From: Virgibacillus litoralis | Lineage (GTDB): Bacteria; Bacillota; Bacilli; Bacillales; Amphibacillaceae | Assembly: GCF_017873675.1 (NCBI RefSeq) | Contig: NZ_JAGGKK010000013.1 | Span: 57,116 to 121,115, forward strand | DNA: 64,000 nucleotides | Direction: 5' to 3' | Shown: positions 27,609-37,374 of the stretch, one piece after another | Layout: every line of letters begins with the position of its first letter | Position numbering within the stretch: the first letter of the stretch is position 1 | Program-made: the position numbers and the translations under genes | Notes under the pieces: generated by a model | Database searches by the model: none | Seen by the model: only the letters and a program-made list of their open reading frames with translations | What the model was told of the DNA's origin: nothing

Positions 27609-27881
27609 ATGAAGCATAGTCGTGAACTTAAACTTATATTTTCTACAATCATAGGAGTTTACATTTACTTCCAATTTACTACTGCAATAACTTACGCACA
27701 GCAAATAATCCCAGTTAAGAATCAGTTTATTATGTCATCAAATAATAATGCAGAAATGATGCCTTTTTACTGGATGGTGACAATTGTTGGTGGATGTATA
27801 GCTGTTACATTAACTTATGTAAGTTGGAGAAAATATAAGGGTGAGAAAAAGAAACAAAGTGAGAGAGATTCAAATAGTTGA
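27609..27881 (+). CDS. Shortened YpjB-like sporulation protein
   Basis: A 90-residue protein at the ypjB position. It has a signal-peptide-like N-terminus (about residues 8-31), a short linker, then a C-terminal membrane helix near residues 54-73 followed by a basic tail (WRKYKGEKKKQ). B. subtilis YpjB is about 260 residues with a signal peptide and a C-terminal anchor, so this looks like the two ends without the extracellular middle. Ribosome binding site AGGTGA before ATG 27609. It could be a functional small protein or a decayed gene. The YpjB link is inference from position and the C-terminal helix. Confidence 0.55.
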   Translation: MKHSRELKLIFSTIIGVYIYFQFTTAITYAQQIIPVKNQFIMSSNNNAEMMPFYWMVTIVGGCIAVTLTYVSWRKYKGEKKKQSERDSNS

Positions 27882-27948
27882 CTAAGCACCACTTTTTGAC
27901 TAAAATTGACCATAAGGTATTATATACTTTAATGATGGAGGAATGAAT

Positions 27949-28632
27949 ATGCTAGGCGGTCTTGGCGGATATTTAATTTATATAGCACTGTTGTTGATAA
28001 TACCAATTTGGGCTCAATCAAAGGTTAAAAAAACGTATAAAAAATATTCAAAAAAAGCGACTTCATCACAAATGACAGGCGCCGAAGTTGCACGTAAAAT
28101 TTTAAATGATAACGGAATATTTGATGTGGATATAGAAGTAACAAAAGGTGTTCTATCCGATCATTACGATCCACGTAAAAAAGTATTAAGACTTTCAAAA
28201 GATATTTATTACGGACAATCAATGGCATCATCCGCTATTGCTGCTCACGAAGTTGGCCATGCGATACAAGATGCACAAGATTATGCATTTCTGCGTTTCA
28301 GACATGCATTGGTCCCTGTAGCAAGCTTTGGTTCTAAAATGTCGTTCTTTCTAATATTTGCCGGTATTCTTTTTTCGCCTAATTTGATACTATTTGGAAT
28401 CATTTTCATGTCTGCTGCGGTGTTATTCCAATTAGTTACACTGCCAGTTGAATTTGATGCTTCAAATAGAGCAATGGGGCAATTAGTTTCAACCGGTGTT
28501 ATCCGAAATAATGAAGAACGTGAAACGAAGAAAGTACTAAATGCTGCAGCATTAACGTATGTAGCCGCGGCAGTCGTGGCTCTAGCTGAACTTATCAGGT
28601 TTGTTCTAATCTATGCTGCGAGCAGTGAATAA
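27949..28632 (+). CDS. Membrane zinc metallopeptidase (YugP-like)
   Basis: A 227-residue membrane protein of the neutral zinc metallopeptidase family represented by B. subtilis YugP. HEVGH at residues 100-104 is the zinc-binding active site. Membrane helices lie at about 6-22, 120-160 and 195-223. Its substrate is unknown. The ATG at 27949 is 6 bases after GGAGGA; the ATG at 27943 abuts that site. Its place between ypjB and ypjC differs from B. subtilis, where yugP is elsewhere. It ends in a terminator. Confidence 0.87.
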   Translation: MLGGLGGYLIYIALLLIIPIWAQSKVKKTYKKYSKKATSSQMTGAEVARKILNDNGIFDVDIEVTKGVLSDHYDPRKKVLRLSKDIYYGQSMASSAIAAHEVGHAIQDAQDYAFLRFRHALVPVASFGSKMSFFLIFAGILFSPNLILFGIIFMSAAVLFQLVTLPVEFDASNRAMGQLVSTGVIRNNEERETKKVLNAAALTYVAAAVVALAELIRFVLIYAASSE

Positions 28633-28695
28633 AATTTAATTTAAGTTGTCCAGTTTTTTAGTGTACAAATTAAAATAAGAATATAGAGTAAATCT

Positions 28696-28730
28696 AGCAT
28701 TGAATTGTAAAGCAATTCAATGCTCTTTTT
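28696..28730 (+). terminator. Intrinsic terminator after the yugP-like gene
   Basis: AGCATTGAATTG / CAATTCAATGCT is a perfect 12-bp stem with a 5-base loop, followed by CTTTTT. Confidence 0.9.
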
Positions 28731-29152
28731 AGTTCACCAGGAATTATTGACTTTGAAAGGTTTACGGCCGAGTCACTGTATTAGTCTAGACTTAATAGGC
28801 AAACACCCTAATGTATTTTGCGACCACTGGTTCGTAATGCTTTTCAATTTGAGTATAAAAAACTGCTGAAAACTGAAAAAATCTTGTTGAATACTGAATA
28901 CCACACACTGAAAGCTGAATAAATGTCCAAGTGACTAGCTAAGGACTGAATAATTGTTGGGAAGACTGAATAGGACGCATCCATAGATTTAAGGCAAGCA
29001 ACTTCCGCAGTACCTACTGTGTCACTTCACAACTACAATCGTTTGTCAGTATTGAAAAGTGGCATATTTTAAAAAACGTGTCTAGAAAGCAGTCTAAAAT
29101 ATAAAATTATGCCACTTTTTTGCTTCGGTGTTCGATAATAATAATAGAAGTA
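28731..29152. other. Unexplained intergenic region with ACTGAATA repeats
   Basis: No ORF is seen. Between 28862 and 28975 the motif CTGAA(T)A recurs about six times, with ACTGAATA near 28895, 28946 and 28967. The region ends in a long nested hairpin at 29054-29119, AAAAGTGGCATA / TATGCCACTTTT followed by Ts on the plus strand. That hairpin can also end the minus-strand ypjC transcript. Confidence 0.45.
29054..29119. terminator. Long hairpin, probable bidirectional terminator
   Basis: AAAAGTGGCATA / TATGCCACTTTTTT outer arms with an inner TATTTTA / TAAAATA stem. The T tract is better on the plus strand; ypjC ends on the other side. Confidence 0.6.
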
Positions 29153-30025
29153 TTAGTCATCTATTGGATTTTTGTTTTCATCTAATGTAAATCCTTCACC
29201 AACTACATCATGAACAGAGCTTACCGCAACAAAGGCATGAGGATCTATTGCATTTATAATATTTTTAAGCCGAACGATTTCATTCCTTCCGACTATGCAA
29301 TATAGAACATCGCGATTTTCACCGGTAAAGCTTCCTTTCCCAGACAATACAGTTACACCACGATCCATTTCTTTATTAATCTTTGAGGCAATATCTTTAC
29401 TATGACTGGAAATTATCGTTGCGCCACGAGCTGAATAAGCACCTTCCTGGATAAAGTCAATTACCCGAGCTGCAATATATACAGCTACCAATGTGTACAT
29501 GCCCTCAACCAATTCAAGAATGGTGAAGACCGATGTTGAAATAACAATAAAGTCGAAAAGAAACATTGTTTTACCCATACTCCAGCCTGCATATTTATGG
29601 ACTAGTCTTGCGATGATATCAACACCGCCTGTTGTACCTCCATAACGGAAGATAATACCTAATCCGATACCGATGAAGACACCTGCAAAAAGTGCTGCAA
29701 GTGTCATATCTGACTGCAGGTATGTTGGGAATGGGTTGATTTGAAAAATATACAGAAAAACGGATACAGCAAATGTACCAATTATCGTATACAAAAATGT
29801 ATTACGTCCAAGAAATTTCCACCCTATGAAAAAGACAGGAATGTTGAGAACAATATTTGTTATTGCTGGATCCCATTCCCATAAAAAATAAAGGAGTAAT
29901 GTAATTCCAGTAAATCCACCTTCTCCTAAGTTGTTTTGCATATTAAAGTGAACAATTCCAAATGAAAAAATGGCAGACCCCAGCAGAATAAATATAATAT
30001 TTTTTATTTTAAGACCAAAAACCAT
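29153..30025 (-). CDS. ypjC: YpjC-like YitT family membrane protein (DUF2179)
   Basis: A 290-residue membrane protein. The N-terminal 200 residues have five to six helices with the GGxxGIT-type and RYGGTTGGVDI motifs of the YitT family. The C-terminal 80 residues form a soluble DUF2179 domain (RGVTVLSGKGSFTG onward). The function is unknown. The ATG at 30025 is 8 bases after GGAGG; the GTG at 30031 is too close. It is the only minus-strand gene in this stretch. Confidence 0.85.
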   Translation of the reverse strand: MVFGLKIKNIIFILLGSAIFSFGIVHFNMQNNLGEGGFTGITLLLYFLWEWDPAITNIVLNIPVFFIGWKFLGRNTFLYTIIGTFAVSVFLYIFQINPFPTYLQSDMTLAALFAGVFIGIGLGIIFRYGGTTGGVDIIARLVHKYAGWSMGKTMFLFDFIVISTSVFTILELVEGMYTLVAVYIAARVIDFIQEGAYSARGATIISSHSKDIASKINKEMDRGVTVLSGKGSFTGENRDVLYCIVGRNEIVRLKNIINAIDPHAFVAVSSVHDVVGEGFTLDENKNPIDD

Positions 30026-30206
30026 CCGCACAACCTCCGATCCCTTTTATATGTAACATTCTCTTAAATGACACTTTTATTATTATAGACAATTTAACAA
30101 CGAAGAACAATCAAACAAAAAACGATAATCAGATTAATAATTTGTCAAATCAGGGCCTTTTAGCTAACATGAAAGAAGATTAAACAAGTTAGAGGAGTAA
30201 TTTAGT

Positions 30207-30545
30207 ATGTTAGAAAAAAGTAAATCATATAGCACAGATGAAATTCAGGAAAGAGTCGATGCATATATTTCACAGTTCAAGGAAGGTTATTTTTCTCCAT
30301 TAAGTCTTATGGCCAGATTAACTGAGGAATTAGGAGAGATGGCAAGAGAGGTAAACCATTACTATGGTGAAAAACCTAAAAAATCATCTGAAACACAGAA
30401 GAATATTGATGAAGAACTTGGTGATATCATATTCGTTCTTACTTGCTTTGCAAATTCACTTGACATAGATATGTCGGAAGCCTTTGATTTATCTATCAAC
30501 AAAATAGAATCAAGAGATAAAGATCGTTGGACACACAAAGATTAA
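30207..30545 (+). CDS. ypjD: MazG-like nucleotide pyrophosphohydrolase YpjD
   Basis: A 112-residue all-helical MazG-type protein that probably hydrolyses non-canonical nucleoside triphosphates to monophosphates. The metal-binding glutamates are in TEELGEMAREV (near residue 37) and DEELGDIIF (near 72). The size matches single-domain MazG proteins. Ribosome binding site GAGGAG. It precedes dapB by 43 bases, as in B. subtilis. Confidence 0.9.
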   Translation: MLEKSKSYSTDEIQERVDAYISQFKEGYFSPLSLMARLTEELGEMAREVNHYYGEKPKKSSETQKNIDEELGDIIFVLTCFANSLDIDMSEAFDLSINKIESRDKDRWTHKD

Positions 30546-30588
30546 TACACTAACAAGTATAAGTAGACATAACAGGAGGCATATAGAC

Positions 30589-31386
30589 ATGAGTATTAAA
30601 ATAATTATTGCAGGACCAAGAGGGAAAATGGGATCTGAGGCTGTTCATATGGTAAACAATGAGGAATCATTTGAATTGGTTGCATGTCTTGATCGAAAAA
30701 ATCATGGCAAAAAAATAAAAGATATTAATGACCTTCCAGATTTGTATGTACCAATCTTTGAAAATCCTGAAGTATGTTTTCAAGAAGTGACTGCAGATGT
30801 TTTAATTGATTTGACAGTCCCGGATGCAGGGTATTTACATACAAAATTAGCTCTTCAACACAATATTAGACCAGTAGTAGGAACATCAGGATTTTCAGCT
30901 GAGCAGATTAAGATGTTGTCTGACTTATCCAGTACGAATAACATAGGTTGTATCATTGCACCTAACTTTGCAGTTGGTGCTGTTCTGATGATGCAATTTG
31001 CCAAGACAGCCGCAAAATACTTACCGGATGTAGAAATCATTGAAAAACATCATGATCAGAAATTAGATGCGCCATCAGGTTCAGCTGTTAAAACTGCAGA
31101 TATGATAAAGGAAACAAGAGAGAGTAAGCAACAAGGACATCCCGACGAACGTGAAGTAATGGAAGGTGCTAGAGGGGCAGAAACAGATGGAATTAGAATC
31201 CATAGTGTACGCCTGCCAGGACTTGTTGCCCATCAAGAAGTGGTTTATGGGGGTCCAGGTCAAACGTTAACAATTAAACATGATTCCTATAACCGTCAAT
31301 CATTTATGGATGGGGTGAAACTATCTGTTAATGAAGTAATGAATTTAAATAAACTAGTCTACGGATTAGAAAATATACTGGAGTAG
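30589..31386 (+). CDS. dapB: 4-hydroxy-tetrahydrodipicolinate reductase
   Basis: A 265-residue enzyme of lysine/diaminopimelate synthesis, which also supplies spore dipicolinate. The nucleotide motif GPRGKMGSE starts at residue 9. [14 protein letters not shown] near residue 145 contains the catalytic His pair and lysine. Ribosome binding site AGGAGG. It leads a tight run (dapB-mgsA-bshA-cca-birA-panBCD) with gaps or overlaps of a few bases, probably one long operon. Confidence 0.96.
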   Translation: MSIKIIIAGPRGKMGSEAVHMVNNEESFELVACLDRKNHGKKIKDINDLPDLYVPIFENPEVCFQEVTADVLIDLTVPDAGYLHTKLALQHNIRPVVGTSGFSAEQIKMLSDLSSTNNIGCIIAPNFAVGAVLMMQFAKTAAKYLPDVEIIEKHHDQKLDAPSGSAVKTADMIKETRESKQQGHPDEREVMEGARGAETDGIRIHSVRLPGLVAHQEVVYGGPGQTLTIKHDSYNRQSFMDGVKLSVNEVMNLNKLVYGLENILE

Positions 31387-31400
31387 TGAGGCGGATACCA

Positions 31401-31823
31401 ATGAACATCGCATTAATTGCACACGATAAAAAGAAGCAGGACATTATTAATTTCAGTATTGCATATAAACATGTCTTACAGGATCATGACTTATTTGCAA
31501 CCGGAACTACGGGAACTAGAATAACTGAAGAGACCGGACTGAATATTCACCGATTCCAGTCGGGTCCAATTGGAGGAGATCAGCAGATAGGTGCGAAGAT
31601 TGCAAATAACGAAATGGATGTTGTCATTTTTTTCAGAGATCCATTAACAGCCCAGCCACACGAGCCAGACGTTAGCGCATTAATGCGCCTTTGTGATGTT
31701 CACTTAATTCCTCTTGCTACTAATTTAGCTGCAGCTGAGATTGTGATACGAGCATTAGGAAGAGGTGACTTCGAGTGGCGTGAAATTGTAAAGCAAAATA
31801 GAAGTGAGGAAATTGACAAATGA
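31401..31823 (+). CDS. mgsA: Methylglyoxal synthase
   Basis: A 140-residue enzyme that converts dihydroxyacetone phosphate to methylglyoxal, a bypass used under phosphate limitation. ATGTTGT near residue 35, [10 protein letters not shown] near 57 and [15 protein letters not shown] near 79 are the active-site segments. The ATG at 31401 follows GAGGCGG. Its stop overlaps bshA by four bases (ATGA). The bshB1 gene found between these two in B. subtilis is missing. Confidence 0.95.
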   Translation: MNIALIAHDKKKQDIINFSIAYKHVLQDHDLFATGTTGTRITEETGLNIHRFQSGPIGGDQQIGAKIANNEMDVVIFFRDPLTAQPHEPDVSALMRLCDVHLIPLATNLAAAEIVIRALGRGDFEWREIVKQNRSEEIDK

Positions 31824-32941
31824 AAAAGATTGGAATAACTTGCTACCCGACTGTAGGTGGGTCAGGAATTATTGCTACCGAACTTGGGATGCTAATGGCA
31901 AAACAAGGAAATCAGATTCATTTTATAACATCCAGTCTACCGTTCCGGTTAAATCGGGTACATCCCAATATCTATTACCATGAGGTTGAACTAAATCACT
32001 ATCCAGTTTTTCAATATCCTCCATTTGACCTTGCTCTAGCAAATAAGATGGCTGAAGTGATTGATCAGGAAAAATTGGATATTCTTCACGTACACTATGC
32101 AATGCCCCATGCCATATGTGCAATTCTGGCGAAAGATATTGCAAAACATGATGTAAAAATTGTGACAACATTACATGGTACGGATATTACTGTTTTGGGG
32201 ATTGATCATTCCCTTAAAAAAATGATCAGACATGGCATAGAAAAGTCTGATGCTGTTACAGCCGTATCAAATAGTTTGGTGAAACAAACTAAAGATATAA
32301 TTGGTGTCGATAAGAATATCAATGTTATATATAATTTTGTTAACGAAGAAGAATATTATAAAAACGAACCTCCTGGAATTAAACAACAATATGGAATCGC
32401 ACCCGATGAAAAAGTAATCATTCATATATCAAATTTCCGTAAAGTAAAAAGGGTGGAAGATGTAATTCATACATTCTACAAAATTCAAAAAAATATTAGA
32501 TCAAAATTAATTTTGGTCGGAGATGGACCTGAATATTCTGAGGTATATCATTTAGTTGGAAAATTAGGACTTACAAACCAAGTTCTTTTTCTAGGCAAAC
32601 AAAAGAAAGTTAGTGACTTATTATCTATTTCTGATTTGAAGTTGCTCATGTCAGAAAAGGAAAGTTTTGGACTTGTTTTATTAGAAGCGATGTCCTGTGA
32701 GGTACCGTGTATTGGAACAAATGTCGGTGGAATACCTGAGGTAATCGATCATAATAAAACTGGCTACATAATTGAGTTAGGTGATATTACTAAAGCATCG
32801 GAATACGCAATTCATTTACTTAAAGATGAAACACTTTTAGACCGATTTTCCAAAGATGCTTTAACACATGCCAAAGATCATTTTTATTCGCATGATATTG
32901 TTCAGCAGTATACAGATTTATATGATGATATAATGAATTAA
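31820..32941 (+). CDS. bshA: N-acetyl-alpha-D-glucosaminyl L-malate synthase
   Basis: A 373-residue GT4-family glycosyltransferase that joins UDP-GlcNAc and L-malate in the first step of bacillithiol synthesis. CYPTVGGSG near residue 8 and the C-terminal [16 protein letters not shown] (E-x7-E) near 281 bind the sugar nucleotide. THGTD near 116 is typical of BshA. It overlaps mgsA by ATGA. The deacetylase gene bshB1 is not next to it, so the second step must be encoded elsewhere. Confidence 0.94.
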   Translation: MKKIGITCYPTVGGSGIIATELGMLMAKQGNQIHFITSSLPFRLNRVHPNIYYHEVELNHYPVFQYPPFDLALANKMAEVIDQEKLDILHVHYAMPHAICAILAKDIAKHDVKIVTTLHGTDITVLGIDHSLKKMIRHGIEKSDAVTAVSNSLVKQTKDIIGVDKNINVIYNFVNEEEYYKNEPPGIKQQYGIAPDEKVIIHISNFRKVKRVEDVIHTFYKIQKNIRSKLILVGDGPEYSEVYHLVGKLGLTNQVLFLGKQKKVSDLLSISDLKLLMSEKESFGLVLLEAMSCEVPCIGTNVGGIPEVIDHNKTGYIIELGDITKASEYAIHLLKDETLLDRFSKDALTHAKDHFYSHDIVQQYTDLYDDIMN

Positions 32942-32968
32942 TATTAAACAGAAATAATGGTGATTACT

Positions 32969-34171
32969 GTGTTATTTACCAAACCGTTTATTGAAGCAAA
33001 AGAGGTACTAAATCATATTGAAAATTCTGGTTATGAAGCATATTTTGTTGGTGGATGTGTAAGGGATCTATTACTCAAACGCGAAATTGGTGACATTGAT
33101 ATAGCAACATCTGCACCTCCAAGTGTAATCCAGCAAATTTTTAATAAGGTCATTCCAGTCGGATTGGAGCATGGCACAGTAATTGTGCGTCATCGCCATC
33201 AGTCGTACGAAGTCACTACTTTTCGCGTTGAAGGAAGTTATTCGGACCAACGACATCCTGACAAGGTTGAATTTATTCAAACAATAGATCAGGATCTAAA
33301 ACGCCGTGATTTTACAATTAATGCTCTCGCTATGGATAAAAAAGGAGATGTTATTGATTTATTCGGCGGGAGAAGCGATATTGAAAACAAAGTAATTCAG
33401 TCGGTTGGTAATGGTTATGATCGATTTAAGGAAGATCCTTTGCGTATTATTCGTGCGCTGCGATTTTCCAGTCAACTGGGTTTTCACATCAGCCCCAATA
33501 CTATAAAAGATATGAAGTTAGTTAAAAGCGAAATTGAAAACATTGCTGTTGAGCGAGTAAATAATGAAATGGCTAAATTATTTGCTGGGGATTATATCGA
33601 AAATGGTATTAACTATTTATCAAATACAAAGGTTTATCAACATTTACCTATCATGAATGAACACCCAGATATCATCAAACTCCTTCCGAAGAACATGCAA
33701 GCAATACAATCATTTGGAGGAGTTATTGCGCTTTTTCATTTTTTAGCTCCGACAATAAGTATAAAAAAATGGGTTAGTGAATGGAAATGCTCAAATAACG
33801 TTAAAAATGAAGCCCTGATTCTAAATGATGCTTTATTGCAATATAAAAATTGCGGGTTGGATCGTTTGTTGGTATATTGTTTACCATCCAACTATTACCA
33901 GGTTTTTTCAGAATTAGTTAATATGATCTTTAATCAGATTGTTTTAATAGATGAACTGGTGCAAATAGACAATAGTCTACCAATCAAGTCAAAAAAAGAC
34001 CTGGCAATCACCGGAGATGATGTGCGCGGATTGTTCCCTCAATTGAAAAGCGGACCATGGATTGGAAATACATTAACTAAAGTTGAACATGAAGTGTTAT
34101 CAGGGAATTTAAAGAATCATAAAATTGATTTAAAGGATTGGATAAAATGGAATCCACACGTAATAGATTAA
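32969..34171 (+). CDS. cca: CCA tRNA nucleotidyltransferase
   Basis: A 400-residue class II nucleotidyltransferase that adds or repairs the CCA end of tRNAs. GGCVRDLLLKREIGDIDIAT near residue 23 holds the GG(x)RD and DxD metal motifs. RRDFTINALAMD and EDPLRIIRALRF follow in order. The start is uncertain: GTG at 32969 has a weak GGTGAT before it and ATG at 32957 has none. Its last 25 bases overlap birA. Confidence 0.92.
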   Translation: MLFTKPFIEAKEVLNHIENSGYEAYFVGGCVRDLLLKREIGDIDIATSAPPSVIQQIFNKVIPVGLEHGTVIVRHRHQSYEVTTFRVEGSYSDQRHPDKVEFIQTIDQDLKRRDFTINALAMDKKGDVIDLFGGRSDIENKVIQSVGNGYDRFKEDPLRIIRALRFSSQLGFHISPNTIKDMKLVKSEIENIAVERVNNEMAKLFAGDYIENGINYLSNTKVYQHLPIMNEHPDIIKLLPKNMQAIQSFGGVIALFHFLAPTISIKKWVSEWKCSNNVKNEALILNDALLQYKNCGLDRLLVYCLPSNYYQVFSELVNMIFNQIVLIDELVQIDNSLPIKSKKDLAITGDDVRGLFPQLKSGPWIGNTLTKVEHEVLSGNLKNHKIDLKDWIKWNPHVID

Positions 34172-35151
34172 TCGAATTATTAGAAACCAGCGACAAACAA
34201 TTTGTATCTGGACAGTTCTTATCTGAAAAACTAAAGATATCCCGAAGTGCTATCTGGAAACATATGAAAGAACTTGAAAAAGACGGGTATCATGTAGAAG
34301 GAGTTTCAAGAAAAGGATATCGAATTGTTAAATTCCCGGATAAAGTGAGTGAAAACACAATTCAATGGGGCTTAAGAACCGGTTGGCTTGGAAAAAAGAT
34401 AATTCACAAGACATCAACAACTACTACTCAGCAAATTGCCCATCAGGCTGCACAAGAGAATGCTGAACATGGTACAATAGTCATAGCAGATGAACAAACG
34501 AAGGGTAAAGGAAGAATGAATCGCCAATGGGATTCCACGAAGGGTAAAGGAATCTGGATGAGTATTATTCTTAGACCAAACTTTCTGCCAGTAATGGCAC
34601 CACAGTTAACTTTATTATCAGCAACAGTACTTGCTGATGTAATTGCAGAGCACACTGCGTTAACACCAAAGATCAAATGGCCAAATGATATATTAATTAG
34701 CGATCAAAAAACTGCTGGTATCCTAACGGAAATGCAGGCAGAACAAGATCAAATCCAATATGTCGTAATTGGGTTAGGAATAAATGTTAATCAAATAACA
34801 GAAGATTTTGATAAAGAAATACAAGATAAAGCAACTTCTCTTCATATTCAAACCGGACATCAATGGAATATAAAAGATTTTATCCAGCATGTACTTCAAT
34901 CATTCGAGAATTCTTACGACTCTTTCATGCAAAACGGATTTCCAGATGTGAAATATAAATGGGAGAGCTATGGTTATCGAATCGGCGAGCAAATTAAAAT
35001 AAAGACGTTACATAAAGAATGGAAAGCCAAATTTTTAGGAATAGCTGAAGATGGAGCATTACTAACAAAAACAGAAAATGATGAAATCAAAAAAATATAT
35101 TCAGGGGAGATCGAATGGTTTATGGGGAGAGAGAGCGAAAATGCTAAGTAG
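34147..35151 (+). CDS. birA: Bifunctional biotin ligase / biotin operon repressor
   Basis: A 334-residue protein with an N-terminal winged-helix DNA-binding domain (about residues 1-65), a ligase domain and a small C-terminal domain. [20 protein letters not shown] near residue 120 holds the biotinyl-AMP loop, and KWPNDILI near 178 is the catalytic segment. It biotinylates acyl carrier enzymes and probably represses biotin genes. The ATG at 34147 was chosen over TTG 34138. It overlaps cca by 25 bases and panB by 11. Confidence 0.94.
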   Translation: MESTRNRLIELLETSDKQFVSGQFLSEKLKISRSAIWKHMKELEKDGYHVEGVSRKGYRIVKFPDKVSENTIQWGLRTGWLGKKIIHKTSTTTTQQIAHQAAQENAEHGTIVIADEQTKGKGRMNRQWDSTKGKGIWMSIILRPNFLPVMAPQLTLLSATVLADVIAEHTALTPKIKWPNDILISDQKTAGILTEMQAEQDQIQYVVIGLGINVNQITEDFDKEIQDKATSLHIQTGHQWNIKDFIQHVLQSFENSYDSFMQNGFPDVKYKWESYGYRIGEQIKIKTLHKEWKAKFLGIAEDGALLTKTENDEIKKIYSGEIEWFMGRESENAK

Positions 35152-35980
35152 AATGGATTTGCAGAAAATGAAGCGGGAAGAAGAACAAATAACAATGATA
35201 ACTGCATATGACTATCCTTCTGCAAAACTTGCTGAGGAAGCTGGGATTGATATGATTCTGGTCGGTGATTCGTTAGGAATGGTTATGTTAGGGTACGATT
35301 CCACAGTGAAAGTCACGGTAAATGACATGATTCATCATGCTAAAGCAGTAAAACGTGGAGCTAAAAGCACTTATATTGTAGTGGATATGCCTTTTATGTC
35401 TTATCATGTTTCATTAGAAGCATCTTTACAAAATGCACAGCAAATCTTTCAAGAAACAGATGCACAGGCTGTCAAAGTAGAAGGTGCATCAGAAGAAGTT
35501 CTATTACTTGTACAACGTCTAACAGATGCTGGGATCCCAGTTGTTGCACATTTAGGTCTAACACCTCAATCCGTAAATGTACTAGGTGGCTACAAAGTAC
35601 AAGGGAAAGATAAAGAGGCAGGTGAAAAACTGCTTCATGATGCAAAGCAATTAGCTGCTAAGGGTGCTATTGCTTTAGTATTGGAATGTGTTCCTAAGGA
35701 GCTTGCAGCAATCGTGACAAATACAGTCTCAATACCTACAATCGGAATTGGTGCTGGTGTGGAATGCAATGGACAGGTTCTCGTCTATCATGATATTTTA
35801 AAGTATGGAGTGGATCGTTTACCAAAATTCGTAAAGCCGTATGCTGATTTTAATAAAGTCGGAACACAGGCTATCGAGTCCTATATATCAAATGTTAAAG
35901 ACAGAACTTTTCCACTAGATGAACATTCGTTTATGATTAGGAATAAAGATTTATTACCAAACAATACAGAAGGTAGATAA
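35141..35980 (+). CDS. panB: 3-methyl-2-oxobutanoate hydroxymethyltransferase
   Basis: A 279-residue enzyme for the first committed pantothenate step. [17 protein letters not shown] near residue 26, VGDSLGMV, and [17 protein letters not shown] near 205 are family signatures. The ATG at 35141 follows GGGAGAGAG and overlaps the end of birA. The longer frame from 35078 is rejected. It is followed at once by panC and panD, so the pathway is complete apart from ketopantoate reductase. Confidence 0.95.
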   Translation: MLSRMDLQKMKREEEQITMITAYDYPSAKLAEEAGIDMILVGDSLGMVMLGYDSTVKVTVNDMIHHAKAVKRGAKSTYIVVDMPFMSYHVSLEASLQNAQQIFQETDAQAVKVEGASEEVLLLVQRLTDAGIPVVAHLGLTPQSVNVLGGYKVQGKDKEAGEKLLHDAKQLAAKGAIALVLECVPKELAAIVTNTVSIPTIGIGAGVECNGQVLVYHDILKYGVDRLPKFVKPYADFNKVGTQAIESYISNVKDRTFPLDEHSFMIRNKDLLPNNTEGR

Positions 35981-35981
35981 T

Positions 35982-36851
35982 ATGAAAATAATACGTTCAA
36001 CAACTGTAATGCAGGAAAAAATGATTAAAATATCCAAATCCAAAAGCATAGGATTTGTTGCAACCATGGGATATTTTCATGAAGGACACTTAGCATTAAT
36101 GAAGCAGGCAGCCGAAGATAATGAAGTTGTCGTTACAAGTATTTTTGTGAACCCTTTGCAATTTGGACCAAATGAAGATTATGAGCATTATCCGCGCGAT
36201 GAGGAACAAGACATCCAGCTTGCAGAACAGGCAGGAGTAGATATATTGTTTATTCCAAATGTTAAGGAAATGTACCCGACTAATATGAATATAACCTTAT
36301 CGGTTGAAGAGAGAGCGAATGTTCTATGCGGGCGATCACGACCAGGTCATTTTGAAGGAGTTATAACTGTTTTAACCAAATTATTTAATATAATACGCCC
36401 GAATAAAACATATTTTGGTTTGAAAGATGCTCAACAAGTAGCAGTTGTCGACGCACTTATAAATGATTTGAATTTTCCTATTCAACTTATTGCATTACCA
36501 ACTATCCGTGAGCATGATGGATTAGCAAAGAGCAGCAGAAACGTGAATTTAGCCAATGTCGAAAGAAATCAGGCAGTTTGGCTAAAAAAAGCACTTGAGT
36601 ATGGTCACCAACTAGTGGTTGACGGAGAGCAAAATCCTGCTATTATTGTAAAAGAGGTAATTGATGTAATAAACAGAGAAACCTCTGGTACTGTCGATTA
36701 TGTCGAAATGCTGAGTTATCCAGAGTTGCAATCAGTCTCCACCATTAAAAATAATGTTGTTTTAGCAGTTGCAGTGCAATTTAATCGCGCAAGATTAATT
36801 GACAATATTATCTTTAATGAAAATGGAAAGCTGATAAAGCAATTTTACTAG
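35982..36851 (+). CDS. panC: Pantothenate synthetase
   Basis: A 289-residue ATP-dependent ligase that joins pantoate and beta-alanine. The nucleotide motif is MGYFHEGH at residues 29-36; most relatives have MGALHxGH, so the YF is a small deviation. YFGLKDAQQ near 146 and [11 protein letters not shown] near 180 (KMSKS-like) follow. It begins one base after the panB stop codon. Confidence 0.95.
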   Translation: MKIIRSTTVMQEKMIKISKSKSIGFVATMGYFHEGHLALMKQAAEDNEVVVTSIFVNPLQFGPNEDYEHYPRDEEQDIQLAEQAGVDILFIPNVKEMYPTNMNITLSVEERANVLCGRSRPGHFEGVITVLTKLFNIIRPNKTYFGLKDAQQVAVVDALINDLNFPIQLIALPTIREHDGLAKSSRNVNLANVERNQAVWLKKALEYGHQLVVDGEQNPAIIVKEVIDVINRETSGTVDYVEMLSYPELQSVSTIKNNVVLAVAVQFNRARLIDNIIFNENGKLIKQFY

Positions 36852-36862
36852 GAGGCAGTTTC

Positions 36863-37246
36863 ATGTTTCGTACTATGATGAAAGCAAAAATACATCGCGC
36901 GCGAGTTACGGAAGCGAATTTAAATTATGTGGGCAGTATTACAATAGATCAGGATCTATTGGATCAGGTTGATATGCTGCCACATGAAAAAGTTCAAATC
37001 GTGAACAACAACAATGGATCACGGCTTGAAACATATGTGATACCCGGAGCAAGAGGGTCAGGTACTATTTGTCTAAATGGTGCTGCAGCACGCCTTGTCC
37101 AACCAAATGACATTGTTATAATTGTTTCGTATGCACTTATTTCGAATGATGAATTAGCATCATATAAACCAAAAGTTGCCATTATGAATAACAGTAATGA
37201 GATTGAGCAACTTATTGAGCAAGAACCACCGCTGACCGAGATGTAA
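36863..37246 (+). CDS. panD: Aspartate 1-decarboxylase proenzyme
   Basis: A 127-residue pyruvoyl enzyme that makes beta-alanine from aspartate. Self-cleavage occurs at G24-S25 in [25 protein letters not shown] near residue 72 is conserved. Ribosome binding site AGGAGG. It ends the panBCD block and is followed by a terminator. Confidence 0.96.
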   Translation: MFRTMMKAKIHRARVTEANLNYVGSITIDQDLLDQVDMLPHEKVQIVNNNNGSRLETYVIPGARGSGTICLNGAAARLVQPNDIVIIVSYALISNDELASYKPKVAIMNNSNEIEQLIEQEPPLTEM

Positions 37247-37265
37247 TATTTTTGGTTATCAGGTA

Positions 37266-37302
37266 GAACTCTTATCAGTTTATATGGTAAGAGTTTTTTT
37301 TG
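37266..37302 (+). terminator. Intrinsic terminator after panD
   Basis: AACTCTTATC / GGTAAGAGTT arms are followed by eight Ts. It closes the dapB-panD run. Confidence 0.88.
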
Positions 37303-37374
37303 CTTATACGGAAACGATAATAAGAAATGTGGATATACAATTAAAGCTAAGTAACATGAGAGATAGGTGGAAGT

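Noticed and set aside
28860..28980. CRISPR-like array
   Set aside because: The repeated CTGAATA units are 7-9 bases, unevenly spaced and degenerate, with no spacer structure and no cas genes nearby.
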